Shown: positions 6,965 to 13,729, numbered from the stretch's first letter. The stretch is DNA of 15,634 nt from a bacterium UBA2214 (GCA_002327255.1 DCUM01000083.1:1-15634), one strand, 5' to 3'. Made by a program: numbers and translations. Notes: a model not told the origin generated them from the sequence alone.

Positions 6965-7679
6965 CTATCCTTCTTAACATGATTTCGGCAAAGGGCGCCT
7001 CCTGGCACGCATAGACTTCACCCGTCTTGATCAGTTCCAGAACGGCGATAAAGGTTACGATCAGAACGATTTTATCGGCATCGCTGGTGAAAAGTTCACG
7101 AAAGGAGAGTTCCGGTTTTTCCGAAAGCGCGCGGCGGACGTTATCGATGCACTCTTCCAGGGTGACGTTCATTTCCAGGACGCGGTGCACGGTGATCTTT
7201 TTGGACTGATCCATGATCACCTTGAAAGCGGCCACCAGATCGAAGAGGCCGACTTCCGAGCCGGGCTGAAAATCCTCGCCCAGTCCCTCTTCTTCAAATT
7301 TGAAACTGCCGCGGCCGTAATGTTTGGCCGAGACTTCCTCCTTGCCGCCGAGATCTTCCGCGACATCCTTGAAGCGCTTGTATTCGAGGAGGCGCTGCAC
7401 CAGTTCCTGGCGCGGATCGAGAATGTCCTGCTGCTCTTCCCCAAAGTCGGGTTTGGGCAGCAGCATCTGCGCCTTGATCCGCATCAGGGTGGCAGCCATG
7501 AGGATAAAATCACTGGCCGCTTCGAGATCGAAAAGCTGGATGATCTCCAGATACTCGAGATACTGCTGGGTGATCTTGGCGATGGGAATGTTATAGATGT
7601 CCACCTCTTCCTTTTTGATCAGGAAGAGAAGGAGATCGAGTGGTCCTTCAAAAGATTCCAGTTTGACTTTATAGCTCAT
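6951..7679 (-). CDS. scpA: Segregation and condensation protein A (kleisin)
   Basis: ScpA is the kleisin that bridges the SMC head domains and binds ScpB. The protein has 242 residues. The N-terminal SMC-binding part starts with the family signature FEGPLDLLLFLI (residues 9-20), followed by AATLMRIKAQMLLPKP (about 61-76). A polar linker follows, and the C-terminal winged helix contains FIAVLELIKTGEV and the closing FAEIMLRR. It is the first clearly coupled gene of the scpA-to-ispH run and lies 89 bases downstream of the HNH gene. No strong Shine-Dalgarno is seen before the ATG, and no smc gene is in the window. Confidence 0.95.
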   Translation of the reverse strand: MSYKVKLESFEGPLDLLLFLIKKEEVDIYNIPIAKITQQYLEYLEIIQLFDLEAASDFILMAATLMRIKAQMLLPKPDFGEEQQDILDPRQELVQRLLEYKRFKDVAEDLGGKEEVSAKHYGRGSFKFEEEGLGEDFQPGSEVGLFDLVAAFKVIMDQSKKITVHRVLEMNVTLEECIDNVRRALSEKPELSFRELFTSDADKIVLIVTFIAVLELIKTGEVYACQEAPFAEIMLRRIDGAE

Positions 7680-7703
7680 ACTTGAGACCGCTTGACATGA
7701 CGA

Positions 7704-7724
7704 AGGCCGTTGACATCACGGCCT
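7704..7724. promoter_or_regulatory. Hairpin in the HNH-scpA gap
   Basis: A 7-bp perfect stem (7704-7710 with 7718-7724) with a 7-base loop lies 25-45 bases before the scpA start. No T run follows it on the minus strand, so it is not a standard terminator and read-through from the HNH gene into scpA is plausible. An imperfect direct repeat, TTGACATGACG at 7692-7702 and TTGACATCACG at 7710-7720, overlaps it. Its function is unknown. Confidence 0.3.
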
Positions 7725-7768
7725 CGGCAGCAAATGAGATGAAAACGCTGTATGGTTAAAAGGCGCAC

Positions 7769-8272
7769 TCAGTTCAAAAAGATATAGGGCTTCCAGCTAT
7801 CTTCAGAGGTGCCCATATGATGCTGAATAAAAAACAGGTGACTCGGGCGACGCGGCGGTTTCAGCATCCGCAGATTGGCCTGTTCGGGACTGCGATCGCC
7901 CTTGCGGTTGTTACAGCGCACGCAAGCACAAACCAGATTTTCCCAGGTGTCCTGTCCACCGCGGACGCGGGGGATGACATGATCGACGGTGAACGGTCCC
8001 TTGGTGGTTCCGCAATACTGGCAGCGGAAATTATCCCGTTTGAGGATGTTGCGCCTGGATAATTCCACATGATGGTGTGGAATATGTATGAACCGTAAAA
8101 GGCGTATGATGCTGGGGAGCGGGAAAACGAGATGCTGGGAATGAACCCAACGGTCGCGCCTTTCAACAATTTCTACTTTATTCAGAAAAGCCAGGATGAT
8201 GGCTTTCTGCGCACTGACCACGGTCAGCGGTTCATAGTTTTGATTGAGCAATAAGACTTTGGCATTTTGCAT
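7769..8272 (-). CDS. HNH endonuclease-like protein
   Basis: This 167-residue protein belongs to a widespread family of small HNH nuclease-fold proteins whose cellular role is poorly known. The N-terminal part (VLLLNQNYEPLTVVS, residues 6-20) is the family's hallmark. The HNH fold has zinc cysteines C84/C87 in CQYCG, the VDHVIPRVRGG segment with D97-H98 at 96-106, and C117/C120 with N121-N122-K124 in VRCNNRKGD. I start at 8272 because the conserved domain begins there. An in-frame GTG at 8317 would add 15 residues with no ribosome binding site. A good promoter lies upstream, and a hairpin covers the region just before the start. It is not flanked by restriction, phage or toxin genes, so a housekeeping or repair role is as likely as a defence role. 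Confidence 0.85.
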   Translation of the reverse strand: MQNAKVLLLNQNYEPLTVVSAQKAIILAFLNKVEIVERRDRWVHSQHLVFPLPSIIRLLRFIHIPHHHVELSRRNILKRDNFRCQYCGTTKGPFTVDHVIPRVRGGQDTWENLVCACVRCNNRKGDRSPEQANLRMLKPPRRPSHLFFIQHHMGTSEDSWKPYIFLN

Positions 8273-8275
8273 AAA

Positions 8276-8298
8276 AAGATCCCTGCATAAAGGATCTT
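8276..8298 (-). promoter_or_regulatory. Hairpin covering the ribosome binding region of the HNH gene
   Basis: A perfect 7-bp stem (AAGATCC at 8276-8282 with GGATCTT at 8292-8298) with a 9-base loop ends 3 bases before the start codon at 8272. On the transcript, the only purine-rich stretch that could serve as a Shine-Dalgarno, AGGGAT, lies within its 3' side. If it forms it could reduce translation. It would instead be coding sequence if the GTG at 8317 were the true start. Confidence 0.4.
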
Positions 8299-8362
8299 GG
8301 GGTTCGCTCGGCAGCACGGCGGCGGCCGTTTTCCGATTGAGAGAACCCGAAAAATATTAAAA

Positions 8363-8391
8363 AATATAAGATTAAATATTCAAATAGTCAA
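8363..8391 (-). promoter_or_regulatory. Promoter upstream of the HNH gene and scpA block
   Basis: On the minus strand, -35 TTGACT (8386-8391), a 17-base spacer and -10 TATATT (8363-8368) give a near-consensus sigma-70 promoter in an AT-rich gap. Predicted start of transcription is near 8356, about 84 bases before the HNH start codon. It may also drive scpA to rpsA, since no terminator is seen between the HNH gene and scpA. Confidence 0.65.
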
Positions 8392-8427
8392 GTTTTTTCC
8401 CATTTAGGACCATGAAATTGGGCAAAA

Positions 8428-8685
8428 TCAGGGCACATCGAATTTGCGCGCTTCATCGATCAGCATGATGGGGATATCTTCCTCGATGCGGTATTCCAGT
8501 CCGACGGCTCGCGCCGGCACCGCAGCGCACGCTTCACAGGTGCAATTTCCCGCGTCATCGAGGGGCATGCCGCACTGGCTGCAATGCCTGCCATGACAGG
8601 TCAGCAGCGCTTTTTCGGCATCATACACCAGATCCCCTTTGCAGGACGGGCATGCCAGGATTTCCAGCAATTCAGAACTGATCAT
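8428..8685 (-). CDS. Trm112-family zinc-ribbon protein with extra Cys-rich insertion
   Basis: Trm112-type proteins are small zinc-ribbon partners of methyltransferases in eukaryotes, archaea and some bacteria; most bacterial members (such as YcaR) have no firm role. The family pattern is clear at both ends: LLEILACPSCKGDLVYD (6-22) with C12/C15, and the closing EEDIPIMLIDEAR (68-80). The protein has 85 residues, where about 60 is usual. The excess is an insertion (about 31-62) with C35/C38 in CSQC and C48/C50/C53 in CTCEAC, in addition to C30, which could form a second zinc knuckle. GGGAG lies just before the ATG. It is the last gene after the glycosyltransferase fusion and accA. Confidence 0.8.
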   Translation of the reverse strand: MISSELLEILACPSCKGDLVYDAEKALLTCHGRHCSQCGMPLDDAGNCTCEACAAVPARAVGLEYRIEEDIPIMLIDEARKFDVP

Positions 8686-8743
8686 CTTTTTCTCCCTTTT
8701 TCACTGTTTCCTGTTTTCAGAACCAACCTGTTGCCTCGACGTT

Positions 8744-9700
8744 CTATTCACGCCACACGCCCATTTGGGCGTATTTTTCAATCCGCATGCGCACCAGTTC
8801 ATCCGCCTTGATCGTGGTGAGTAGTGCCAGTTCTTCGAGAATGGCTTCTTTGACGATCTCTGCGGCGGCGCTGTGATCATTATGGGCGCCGCCGGGTGGC
8901 TCGGGCAGTATGCGATCGATGACCTTCATCTCGAGCAGATCGGGGGGCGTCACACGCATGGCTTCTGCCGCCTGCGGGGCATTGGCCGAATCCCGGTAGA
9001 GAATGGCGGCGCAGCCCTCCGGCGTGATGACGGAAAACCAGGTATTTTCCATCATCAGGACGCGATCGCCGACGCCGATGCCGAGTGCACCGCCACTGGC
9101 GCCTTCGCCGATGATGACGATGATGATGGGTACCGGGAGATGCGCCATCTCGAAGAGGTTGCGCGCGATGGCCTCCGCCTGGCCGCGCTCTTCTGCGCCA
9201 AGGCCCGGGTAGGCGCCCGGTGTATCGATCAGGGAGATGATGGGCCGGTTGAAGCGGGCCGCCAGTTTCATGACACGTAACGCTTTGCGGTAGCCTTCCG
9301 GATTCATCATACCAAAGTTGCGGCGAATTTTTTCGCGTGTATCGCGCGCTTTTTGATGCCCCATAATCGCCACCGGGATACCGCCCATTTTTCCGATACC
9401 CGTTACGATGGCGGGATCGTCACCGAATGCGCGGTCACCATGGAGTTCGATAAAATCGCCGACCATGTTTTGTATATAGTCCAGGGTGTACGGCCGGTTG
9501 GGATGCCGCGCCAGTTGCACGCGCTGCCAGCGTGTCAGTTTGGAATAGACTTCGAGGCGCAGTTTTTGCGCCCTGGTTTGCAGCCGCTCGATTTCTTTTT
9601 GGAGTTCAACATCTTCGGCGTCGGAAAATTCCCGCAATTCAGCGATTCGCTTCTCGATTTCGAGTATCGGTTTTTCAAATTCCAAAACAAATTGTGCCAT
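8744..9700 (-). CDS. accA: Acetyl-CoA carboxylase carboxyltransferase subunit alpha
   Basis: AccA with AccD transfers the carboxyl group from biotin to acetyl-CoA, forming malonyl-CoA for fatty-acid synthesis. The 318-residue length matches the family. An N-terminal helical part (1-60) is followed by the crotonase-like carboxyltransferase fold. Signatures include GDRAFGDDPAIVTGIG, GHQKARDT, NFGMMNPEGYRKA, DTPGAYPGLGAEERGQAEAIA, and GEGASGGALGIGVGDRV, whose glycine-rich loop forms the oxyanion site. No accD is in the window. It begins 13 bases after the stop codon of the glycosyltransferase fusion gene, so the two are probably co-transcribed. The ribosome binding site is weak. Confidence 0.97.
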   Translation of the reverse strand: MAQFVLEFEKPILEIEKRIAELREFSDAEDVELQKEIERLQTRAQKLRLEVYSKLTRWQRVQLARHPNRPYTLDYIQNMVGDFIELHGDRAFGDDPAIVTGIGKMGGIPVAIMGHQKARDTREKIRRNFGMMNPEGYRKALRVMKLAARFNRPIISLIDTPGAYPGLGAEERGQAEAIARNLFEMAHLPVPIIIVIIGEGASGGALGIGVGDRVLMMENTWFSVITPEGCAAILYRDSANAPQAAEAMRVTPPDLLEMKVIDRILPEPPGGAHNDHSAAAEIVKEAILEELALLTTIKADELVRMRIEKYAQMGVWRE

Positions 9701-9713
9701 TGAACACTCGCAG

Positions 9714-11798
9714 TTAATGTTTCAGGGCGCGCAGGGCCGATTTAAAAAGGATTTCAGCATCCAAAAAGGGCGAATAGTTCTTCAAATAATAGAGTTGATA
9801 GCGTTCTCGATCATCACTGCTGAGCGCCTGGTCATTATACAAGTGTTCGAGACTGGTGAGCCCGGGCTTCAGCATTCCGCTGATCGGCCGCGCTGCCGCT
9901 GTCGTGGCGAGGCGTTGGCCGACAAAGGTCATCTCACCGCGCCAGATCGCCGCGAGGGCTGGCAACAGCCGCCACCACTTTTTGTCGTCCTGCTGTGGCG
10001 GCATAAACGCATGGAGTGTCAGCGGTTTGCCCTGCACACCGCAATAGGTGATCTTTTGCCGGGGAACTCTGCGCACAGCAACGAGCCACAGCCAGACGGG
10101 CCATGCCACCGTCCACAGCAGAGTGGCCAGGAATAAATCACCGCTGCGTTTGACCATGCGATAGGTCAGATAGTGCAGTTTGTAGTCGATCTCCATAACC
10201 GGGAGATCATCGATATACTCCACCGAAGCCTTGCCGATCATGACATCCATGCTGCTGGGGACCAGGCGAAACTTCACAGCCGGATGCGGCGAGTTGGAGA
10301 TGACCTCGAGCATCTGCTCATAGGGCAGGTGATCGGTCGCAAAGATCACTTCATCCACTTTCTCGTGCAGGATCAATTCGCGAATACGTTGCAACCCGGT
10401 GTAGACGGGAACATTCTCCAGCCTGCTCTCACTGCTTTTTGCCGCGGGGAGCACGATGCCGCGGATTTCAATGGTTGTCTCGAGCCGGCTGCGCAAACGG
10501 CCGAGAATCTTTTGGCAGCTTTCATAATCGCCAACCAGCAGGGCGCTGCGTTTCAGGACCAGGCGCCCGAGACCGTTTTCCAGGGTGCGGCCGCTGAATT
10601 GTGCGATGAGTTTGAGGACGAGCCGCCAGCCGGGCAAGAGGATCAGATTCAAGGCGCCGGCGATGAAAACGACAAGCCGTGAAAAGCCGATATCCTTGAA
10701 AAAAAAGGTGATCGCGCTGTTGACGATCAGACCGATGATGATGGCGAACGCCGATTTCGCCACGGAAAAACGCCAGCGTTGATAGACGCCCTGCGTATAG
10801 AGACTCACGAGCCAAACGACGCTATAGATCAAATGGACGAGGATGAAGGCCTGCCAGGGAAACCGCGGTGCAAAACGGATGTGAATGGAGGCTGCCATGA
10901 CCAGCGTCAGGAGGAGGAGATCAAAGGTGGGCCAGGCAGCGGCTTTCAGGGCAGCGGTGATGATGGCGAGGAGCGCCCGCAGCCGGATGGCGATGATCAG
11001 TGCCCATGAGGGTATCCAGGCGCGGCCCTTTTGAAAATGCTTTTTCACGAACAGGCGCATGGCCTCATAAAAGAGGCGGCGTTGTTCCATGGGACTGCGT
11101 TTGGAACTCTCGCCTTTAAAGTGAATGATCTGCGTTTCCGGCACATAATGGATTTTCCAGCCGCCTGCCTTGATGCGATAGCACCAGTCGAGGTCTTCGC
11201 CGTACATGAAAAAGGCCTCATCCAGCATGCCCACCTTGGCAATGGTTTCCCGGCGCAACACCATGAAGGATCCCGAGATGGCCTCGACTTCGGTCACGTG
11301 CTCCGGATCGAGAAAAGTCAGATTATAGCGTCCAAAGAATCGGCTTTTGGGAAACAGGGCCGCCAGACCCACAATTTTGGTGAAAGCGACCCACGGCGTG
11401 GGAAAGCTGCGCCGGCACGCCAGCTGCAGGGTGCCATCCGGATTGAGGATCTTGCAGCCAATGGCGCCCGCCAGTGGTTGTTTATCAAAGAACGTCAACA
11501 GCGTGGTGAAGGTTTTTTCCTGCACCACCGTGTCCGGGTTGATAAGACAGATGAAAGAGCCTTGTGCGAGGACAATCGCCTGGTTGTTGGCCCTGGCAAA
11601 GCCGACATTCTCGGCATTGCGAATCAGCTTGACGTCCGGGAAATGGCGCTCGACAAAATCGGCGCTGCCATCCAGGGAGTTGTTGTCGACGACCCATATT
11701 TCGTGCGAAAGATCCTGTGCCGCTCTTTGAATGGAAAGCAGCGCCTGTTCCAGGAATTCGCGAACATTATAACTGACGATGATGATGCTCAGGGTCAT
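9714..11798 (-). CDS. GT2 glycosyltransferase fused to a degenerate WbaP-like phosphoglycosyltransferase
   Basis: The 694-residue protein joins two enzymes usually encoded apart. Residues 1 to about 260 form a WbbL-like GT2 glycosyltransferase, with IVSYN (7-11), VVDNNSLDGS (36-45), NVGFARANN (64-72), NPD (87-89), GSFMVLRRE (176-184) and FFMYGEDLDWCYR (196-208). Hydrophobic segments at about 263-283, 291-307, 316-336, 349-366 and 373-391 follow, then a Rossmann-like domain (ALLVGDYES at 419-427, to about 535). Residues 545-694 look like the bacterial sugar transferase domain, with KRSGDLFLATLL (550-561), RGEMTFVG (620-627) and LKPGLTS (643-649). This is the layout of WbaP-type enzymes, which load sugar phosphates onto undecaprenyl phosphate. 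However, the catalytic Asp-Glu of DELPQL aligns with R610-L611, and the GPRP motif reads GQRL. I infer an active GT2 half and an inactive or altered C-terminal half. It is first in the group with accA. Confidence 0.85.
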   Translation of the reverse strand: MTLSIIIVSYNVREFLEQALLSIQRAAQDLSHEIWVVDNNSLDGSADFVERHFPDVKLIRNAENVGFARANNQAIVLAQGSFICLINPDTVVQEKTFTTLLTFFDKQPLAGAIGCKILNPDGTLQLACRRSFPTPWVAFTKIVGLAALFPKSRFFGRYNLTFLDPEHVTEVEAISGSFMVLRRETIAKVGMLDEAFFMYGEDLDWCYRIKAGGWKIHYVPETQIIHFKGESSKRSPMEQRRLFYEAMRLFVKKHFQKGRAWIPSWALIIAIRLRALLAIITAALKAAAWPTFDLLLLTLVMAASIHIRFAPRFPWQAFILVHLIYSVVWLVSLYTQGVYQRWRFSVAKSAFAIIIGLIVNSAITFFFKDIGFSRLVVFIAGALNLILLPGWRLVLKLIAQFSGRTLENGLGRLVLKRSALLVGDYESCQKILGRLRSRLETTIEIRGIVLPAAKSSESRLENVPVYTGLQRIRELILHEKVDEVIFATDHLPYEQMLEVISNSPHPAVKFRLVPSSMDVMIGKASVEYIDDLPVMEIDYKLHYLTYRMVKRSGDLFLATLLWTVAWPVWLWLVAVRRVPRQKITYCGVQGKPLTLHAFMPPQQDDKKWWRLLPALAAIWRGEMTFVGQRLATTAAARPISGMLKPGLTSLEHLYNDQALSSDDRERYQLYYLKNYSPFLDAEILFKSALRALKH

Positions 11799-11838
11799 CC
11801 GGCTCTCGGGAAATATGAATCCGTTTCAGATAAGTAGA

Positions 11839-11867
11839 AACATACAAAAAAAGTAAGTATTTCGCAA
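11839..11867 (-). promoter_or_regulatory. Possible promoter of the glycosyltransferase-accA group
   Basis: On the minus strand, TTGCGA (11862-11867), 17 bases, then TATGTT (11839-11844) makes a modest sigma-70-like match, 4 of 6 in each box. Its start of transcription would be about 35 bases before the glycosyltransferase ATG at 11798. The position is right and the AT-rich spacer supports it, but the boxes are weak. Confidence 0.35.
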
Positions 11868-12143
11868 TACTAATTCATCTGACCTGGAGGATTCGCAACG
11901 TTCTTTTCCAGCCATCGCAACGATATAATATCCGGCAGGATGTACCAACCTGCCACAGAGAGCGCCTCGCATCGGGCAGCGGCCGCAGAGGCCCTTCGCA
12001 ATGCTGCAGATTACGGAGTCGCGGCAGAGGATGCGCATCAAACCGTGACGCTTGCCAGCGCACAGGACATGATGCATTCCAGGAGCACCATGCGCAGGCG
12101 AGCGGGCTCTTTGCTGCGGCAAACGCTGCCTCGCGTTGAAATA
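11868..12143. other. GC-rich spacer without recognisable gene
   Basis: About 275 bases lie between the glycosyltransferase promoter region and the tRNA terminator. Base composition is like coding DNA, and short frames are open on both strands (for example 11826-12122 minus). None has a plausible start signal or a family match, and the plus-strand frame runs on into the tRNA genes, as random frames do. A perfect TATAAT hexamer at 11924-11929 on the plus strand has no good -35 partner. A 6-bp hairpin (11934-11939 with 11949-11954) follows it. It could be a gene remnant or an untranslated RNA ending at the bidirectional terminator, but nothing proves either. Confidence 0.4.
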
Positions 12144-12172
12144 AAAAAGGCGGCAAGATATGCCGCCTTTTT
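12144..12172. terminator. Intrinsic terminator after the tRNA pair (bidirectional)
   Basis: A perfect 12-bp stem (12144-12155 with 12161-12172) with a GC-rich core, GGCGGCA/TGCCGCC, and a 5-base loop has A and T runs at its ends. On the minus strand it begins 9 bases after the tRNA-Glu 3' end, ending the tRNA transcript. It could also stop plus-strand transcription. Confidence 0.93.
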
Positions 12173-12180
12173 ATGTAGAG

Positions 12181-12252
12181 TGTCCCCAAGGGGATTCGAA
12201 CCCCTGCTGCGGGATCGAAAATCCCGAGTCCTGACCCCTAGACGATGGGGAC
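12181..12252 (-). tRNA. tRNA-Glu (anticodon UUC)
   Basis: The minus strand folds into a standard 72-base cloverleaf. The acceptor stem is GTCCCCA/TGGGGAC, the anticodon stem CGGGA/TCCCG with loop TTTTCGA centred on TTC, and the T arm AGGGG-TTCGAAT-CCCCT. The discriminator base is A and CCA is not encoded. It lies 20 bases downstream of tRNA-His and shares its transcript. Confidence 0.97.
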
Positions 12253-12272
12253 GCATTTTCTCGTGAGAGATG

Positions 12273-12347
12273 GGTGAGTGACGGGATTTGAACCCGCGGC
12301 CACCAGGGCCACAACCTGGTGCTCTGACCAACTGAGCTACACCCACC
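12273..12347 (-). tRNA. tRNA-His (anticodon GUG)
   Basis: The minus strand gives a cloverleaf with D arm AGCTCAGTTGG, anticodon stem CCAGG/CCTGG with loop TTGTGGC centred on GTG, and T loop TTCAAAT. The extra 5' G (-1) at 12347 faces C73 at 12273, the hallmark of tRNA-His and the identity element for its synthetase. The acceptor stem is GTGGGTG with CACTCAC, including one G-U pair. CCA is not encoded. It is the first gene of the two-tRNA transcript. Confidence 0.97.
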
Positions 12348-12368
12348 GTGGCACTGTTCAAGAGTATT

Positions 12369-12397
12369 AATATATCAATTTTATCTCGTTAAATCAA
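12369..12397 (-). promoter_or_regulatory. Promoter of the tRNA-His/tRNA-Glu transcript
   Basis: On the minus strand, -35 TTGATT (12392-12397), a 17-base spacer and -10 TATATT (12369-12374) lie just upstream of tRNA-His. Transcription would start near 12362, leaving a 5' leader of about 15 bases for removal by RNase P. The spacing and the AT-rich surroundings make this one of the clearest promoters in the window. Confidence 0.7.
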
Positions 12398-12433
12398 GCA
12401 CTTTTTATCAAATCCGCTCATTTTATCAGGGTT

Positions 12434-13615
12434 CTACTCCGAAATCAGCCGGGCGACGCCCGCCGCCAGCACTTCTTCCGAGGCCTTGCCCGAACCGATG
12501 GCATAATAGCGCACCACGCCCTTCCGGTCCACCAGCACCATGTGCGGAATGCCGCCGACGCCGTAAGCGTTTTGATTCATCATACCATCCTCACCACCCG
12601 CGACAGCGTAACGGAAAGGAATCTGGTGATGCACCTTGAACTTTTTAATCCATTCCAGTTCTTCGCCGGACGAAAGAGCGCGCAGATTCTGTCCCAATTG
12701 ATTGAAATAGCCATAATAGCGCGTCACACCGATGATTTCCAGGCCTTTTTCGTGATACGCCTGATGCAGGGCGAGCAGATGCGGGAACATCGCCCGGCAA
12801 GGACCGCACCAGGGCGCCCAGAAGTCGAGGAAGACGACTTTGCCGCGCAGCTGTTTCAGGGTGACCGGATCGCCGTCGATCCAGTGGCTGATTTTCAGCT
12901 CCGGCGCCCTGCTGCCGACGAGATGGAACAGATTCAGTTTGGACTGGATGTTTTGCAACAGCCGGGCATTATCCGCATGTGCGGCTTTCAGTGCGGACAG
13001 AATAACGATGGCCTCCTCCTTTTGTCCCATCTGATGCAACACATCGGCCTTCTCCAGCATAAACCAGACCGATTTTTCAGCGCTGACGTCTCGCAAAGCC
13101 TGATTCAAAAGCGCCAGTGCCTTTTCATTCTCGGCGTTTTCACTGTACCCGTAATAGAGGCCCACATAATACTGCTCGAGCTTGTCGGGCGCTTTGACCT
13201 TGAGGTGATTTGCCAAGAGCTCTTCGGCGCGGGCGGGCTCGCCCTTTTCCAGATAGAGGTTGAAGAGCTGTTCCAGTCCCTCCCGGCTCCCGGCCGTGAT
13301 GGCATATTTCTCCAGGATGGTTTGCGCGGAATCCCTCTTGCCGGCTGCCACCAGGAGTCGCGCCGCGGGATAGAACGCTTCCTGCGGCACTTTTAGCGGA
13401 TCAACCCCCTGCAGATATTTCAGGGCCAGCGTCTGCCGCGCCGTGCGCAGACTGTCGCTGTTAAATTTTCCCGCCGTGCGGGCTTTGATGATGAGACTGT
13501 CCACTTCAGCCGCTTTTTTATCCAGATTGACATAAGCCGATTCACCGCATCCACTGAGCAGAAAGGCCGACAACAGCGCGATGGAGAGCAGGGAATAAAT
13601 GAGTTTTCTCAACAT
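12434..13615 (-). CDS. TlpA-like thioredoxin-fold lipoprotein
   Basis: This 393-residue envelope protein probably reduces or exchanges disulfides outside the cytoplasm. A signal peptide (LRKLIYSLLSIALLSAFLL) ends in the lipobox LSGC with C23, so it should be a lipoprotein. Residues about 30-230 are helical and TPR-like. The thioredoxin domain starts near 234, with WCGPC at 269-273 in DFWAPWCGPC and the cis-proline P357 in GGIPH. The frame is open upstream to 13750, but 13615 is chosen because the signal peptide starts there and AGAGGTG lies just before it. It is transcribed away from nagB, and no partner redox gene is adjacent, so the substrate is unknown. Confidence 0.9.
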   Translation of the reverse strand: MLRKLIYSLLSIALLSAFLLSGCGESAYVNLDKKAAEVDSLIIKARTAGKFNSDSLRTARQTLALKYLQGVDPLKVPQEAFYPAARLLVAAGKRDSAQTILEKYAITAGSREGLEQLFNLYLEKGEPARAEELLANHLKVKAPDKLEQYYVGLYYGYSENAENEKALALLNQALRDVSAEKSVWFMLEKADVLHQMGQKEEAIVILSALKAAHADNARLLQNIQSKLNLFHLVGSRAPELKISHWIDGDPVTLKQLRGKVVFLDFWAPWCGPCRAMFPHLLALHQAYHEKGLEIIGVTRYYGYFNQLGQNLRALSSGEELEWIKKFKVHHQIPFRYAVAGGEDGMMNQNAYGVGGIPHMVLVDRKGVVRYYAIGSGKASEEVLAAGVARLISE

Positions 13616-13660
13616 GATAGCACCTCTGCATAAGGGAAGAGAATGAATGTTTCGGGCAGC

Positions 13661-13689
13661 AAGGTACGGACATTTTCTGCCATTTTCAA
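13661..13689 (-). promoter_or_regulatory. Possible promoter of the thioredoxin-fold lipoprotein gene
   Basis: On the minus strand, TTGAAA (13684-13689), 17 bases, then TACCTT (13661-13666) stands about 45 bases upstream of the start codon at 13615. The -35 box is good and the -10 box is poor, so this is tentative. Confidence 0.3.
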
Positions 13690-13700
13690 CTTTTTTATTC

Positions 13701-13729
13701 TTGCTAAATAGTATTATTTTACGTAAACT
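13701..13729 (+). promoter_or_regulatory. Possible nagB promoter
   Basis: TTGCTA (13701-13706), 17 bases and TAAACT (13724-13729) match sigma-70 boxes at 4 of 6 positions each, about 30 bases before the nagB start. It lies in the AT-rich part of the divergent intergenic region. No clear operator dyad was seen. Confidence 0.35.

Noticed and set aside
7769..8317. HNH gene as part of a defence or homing system
   Set aside because: No intron, intein, methyltransferase, helicase, phage or toxin gene is nearby, and the family is common in housekeeping settings.
9714..11798. Splitting the glycosyltransferase fusion into two genes
   Set aside because: The frame is continuous through the junction, with membrane segments following the GT2 domain and no start signal near the sugar-transferase part, so one polypeptide is the simpler reading.
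11940..12266. Plus-strand 108-codon frame with SPRGFEPLLRDRKS-like end
   Set aside because: It has no stop before the tRNA genes, runs through the terminator, and its end is antisense tRNA-Glu. The Ala-rich start matches no family.
12038..12361. Minus-strand frame with VAQLVRAPGCGPGGRGFKSRHSP-like content
   Set aside because: This is the well-known spurious translation of a tRNA gene, here tRNA-His and tRNA-Glu.
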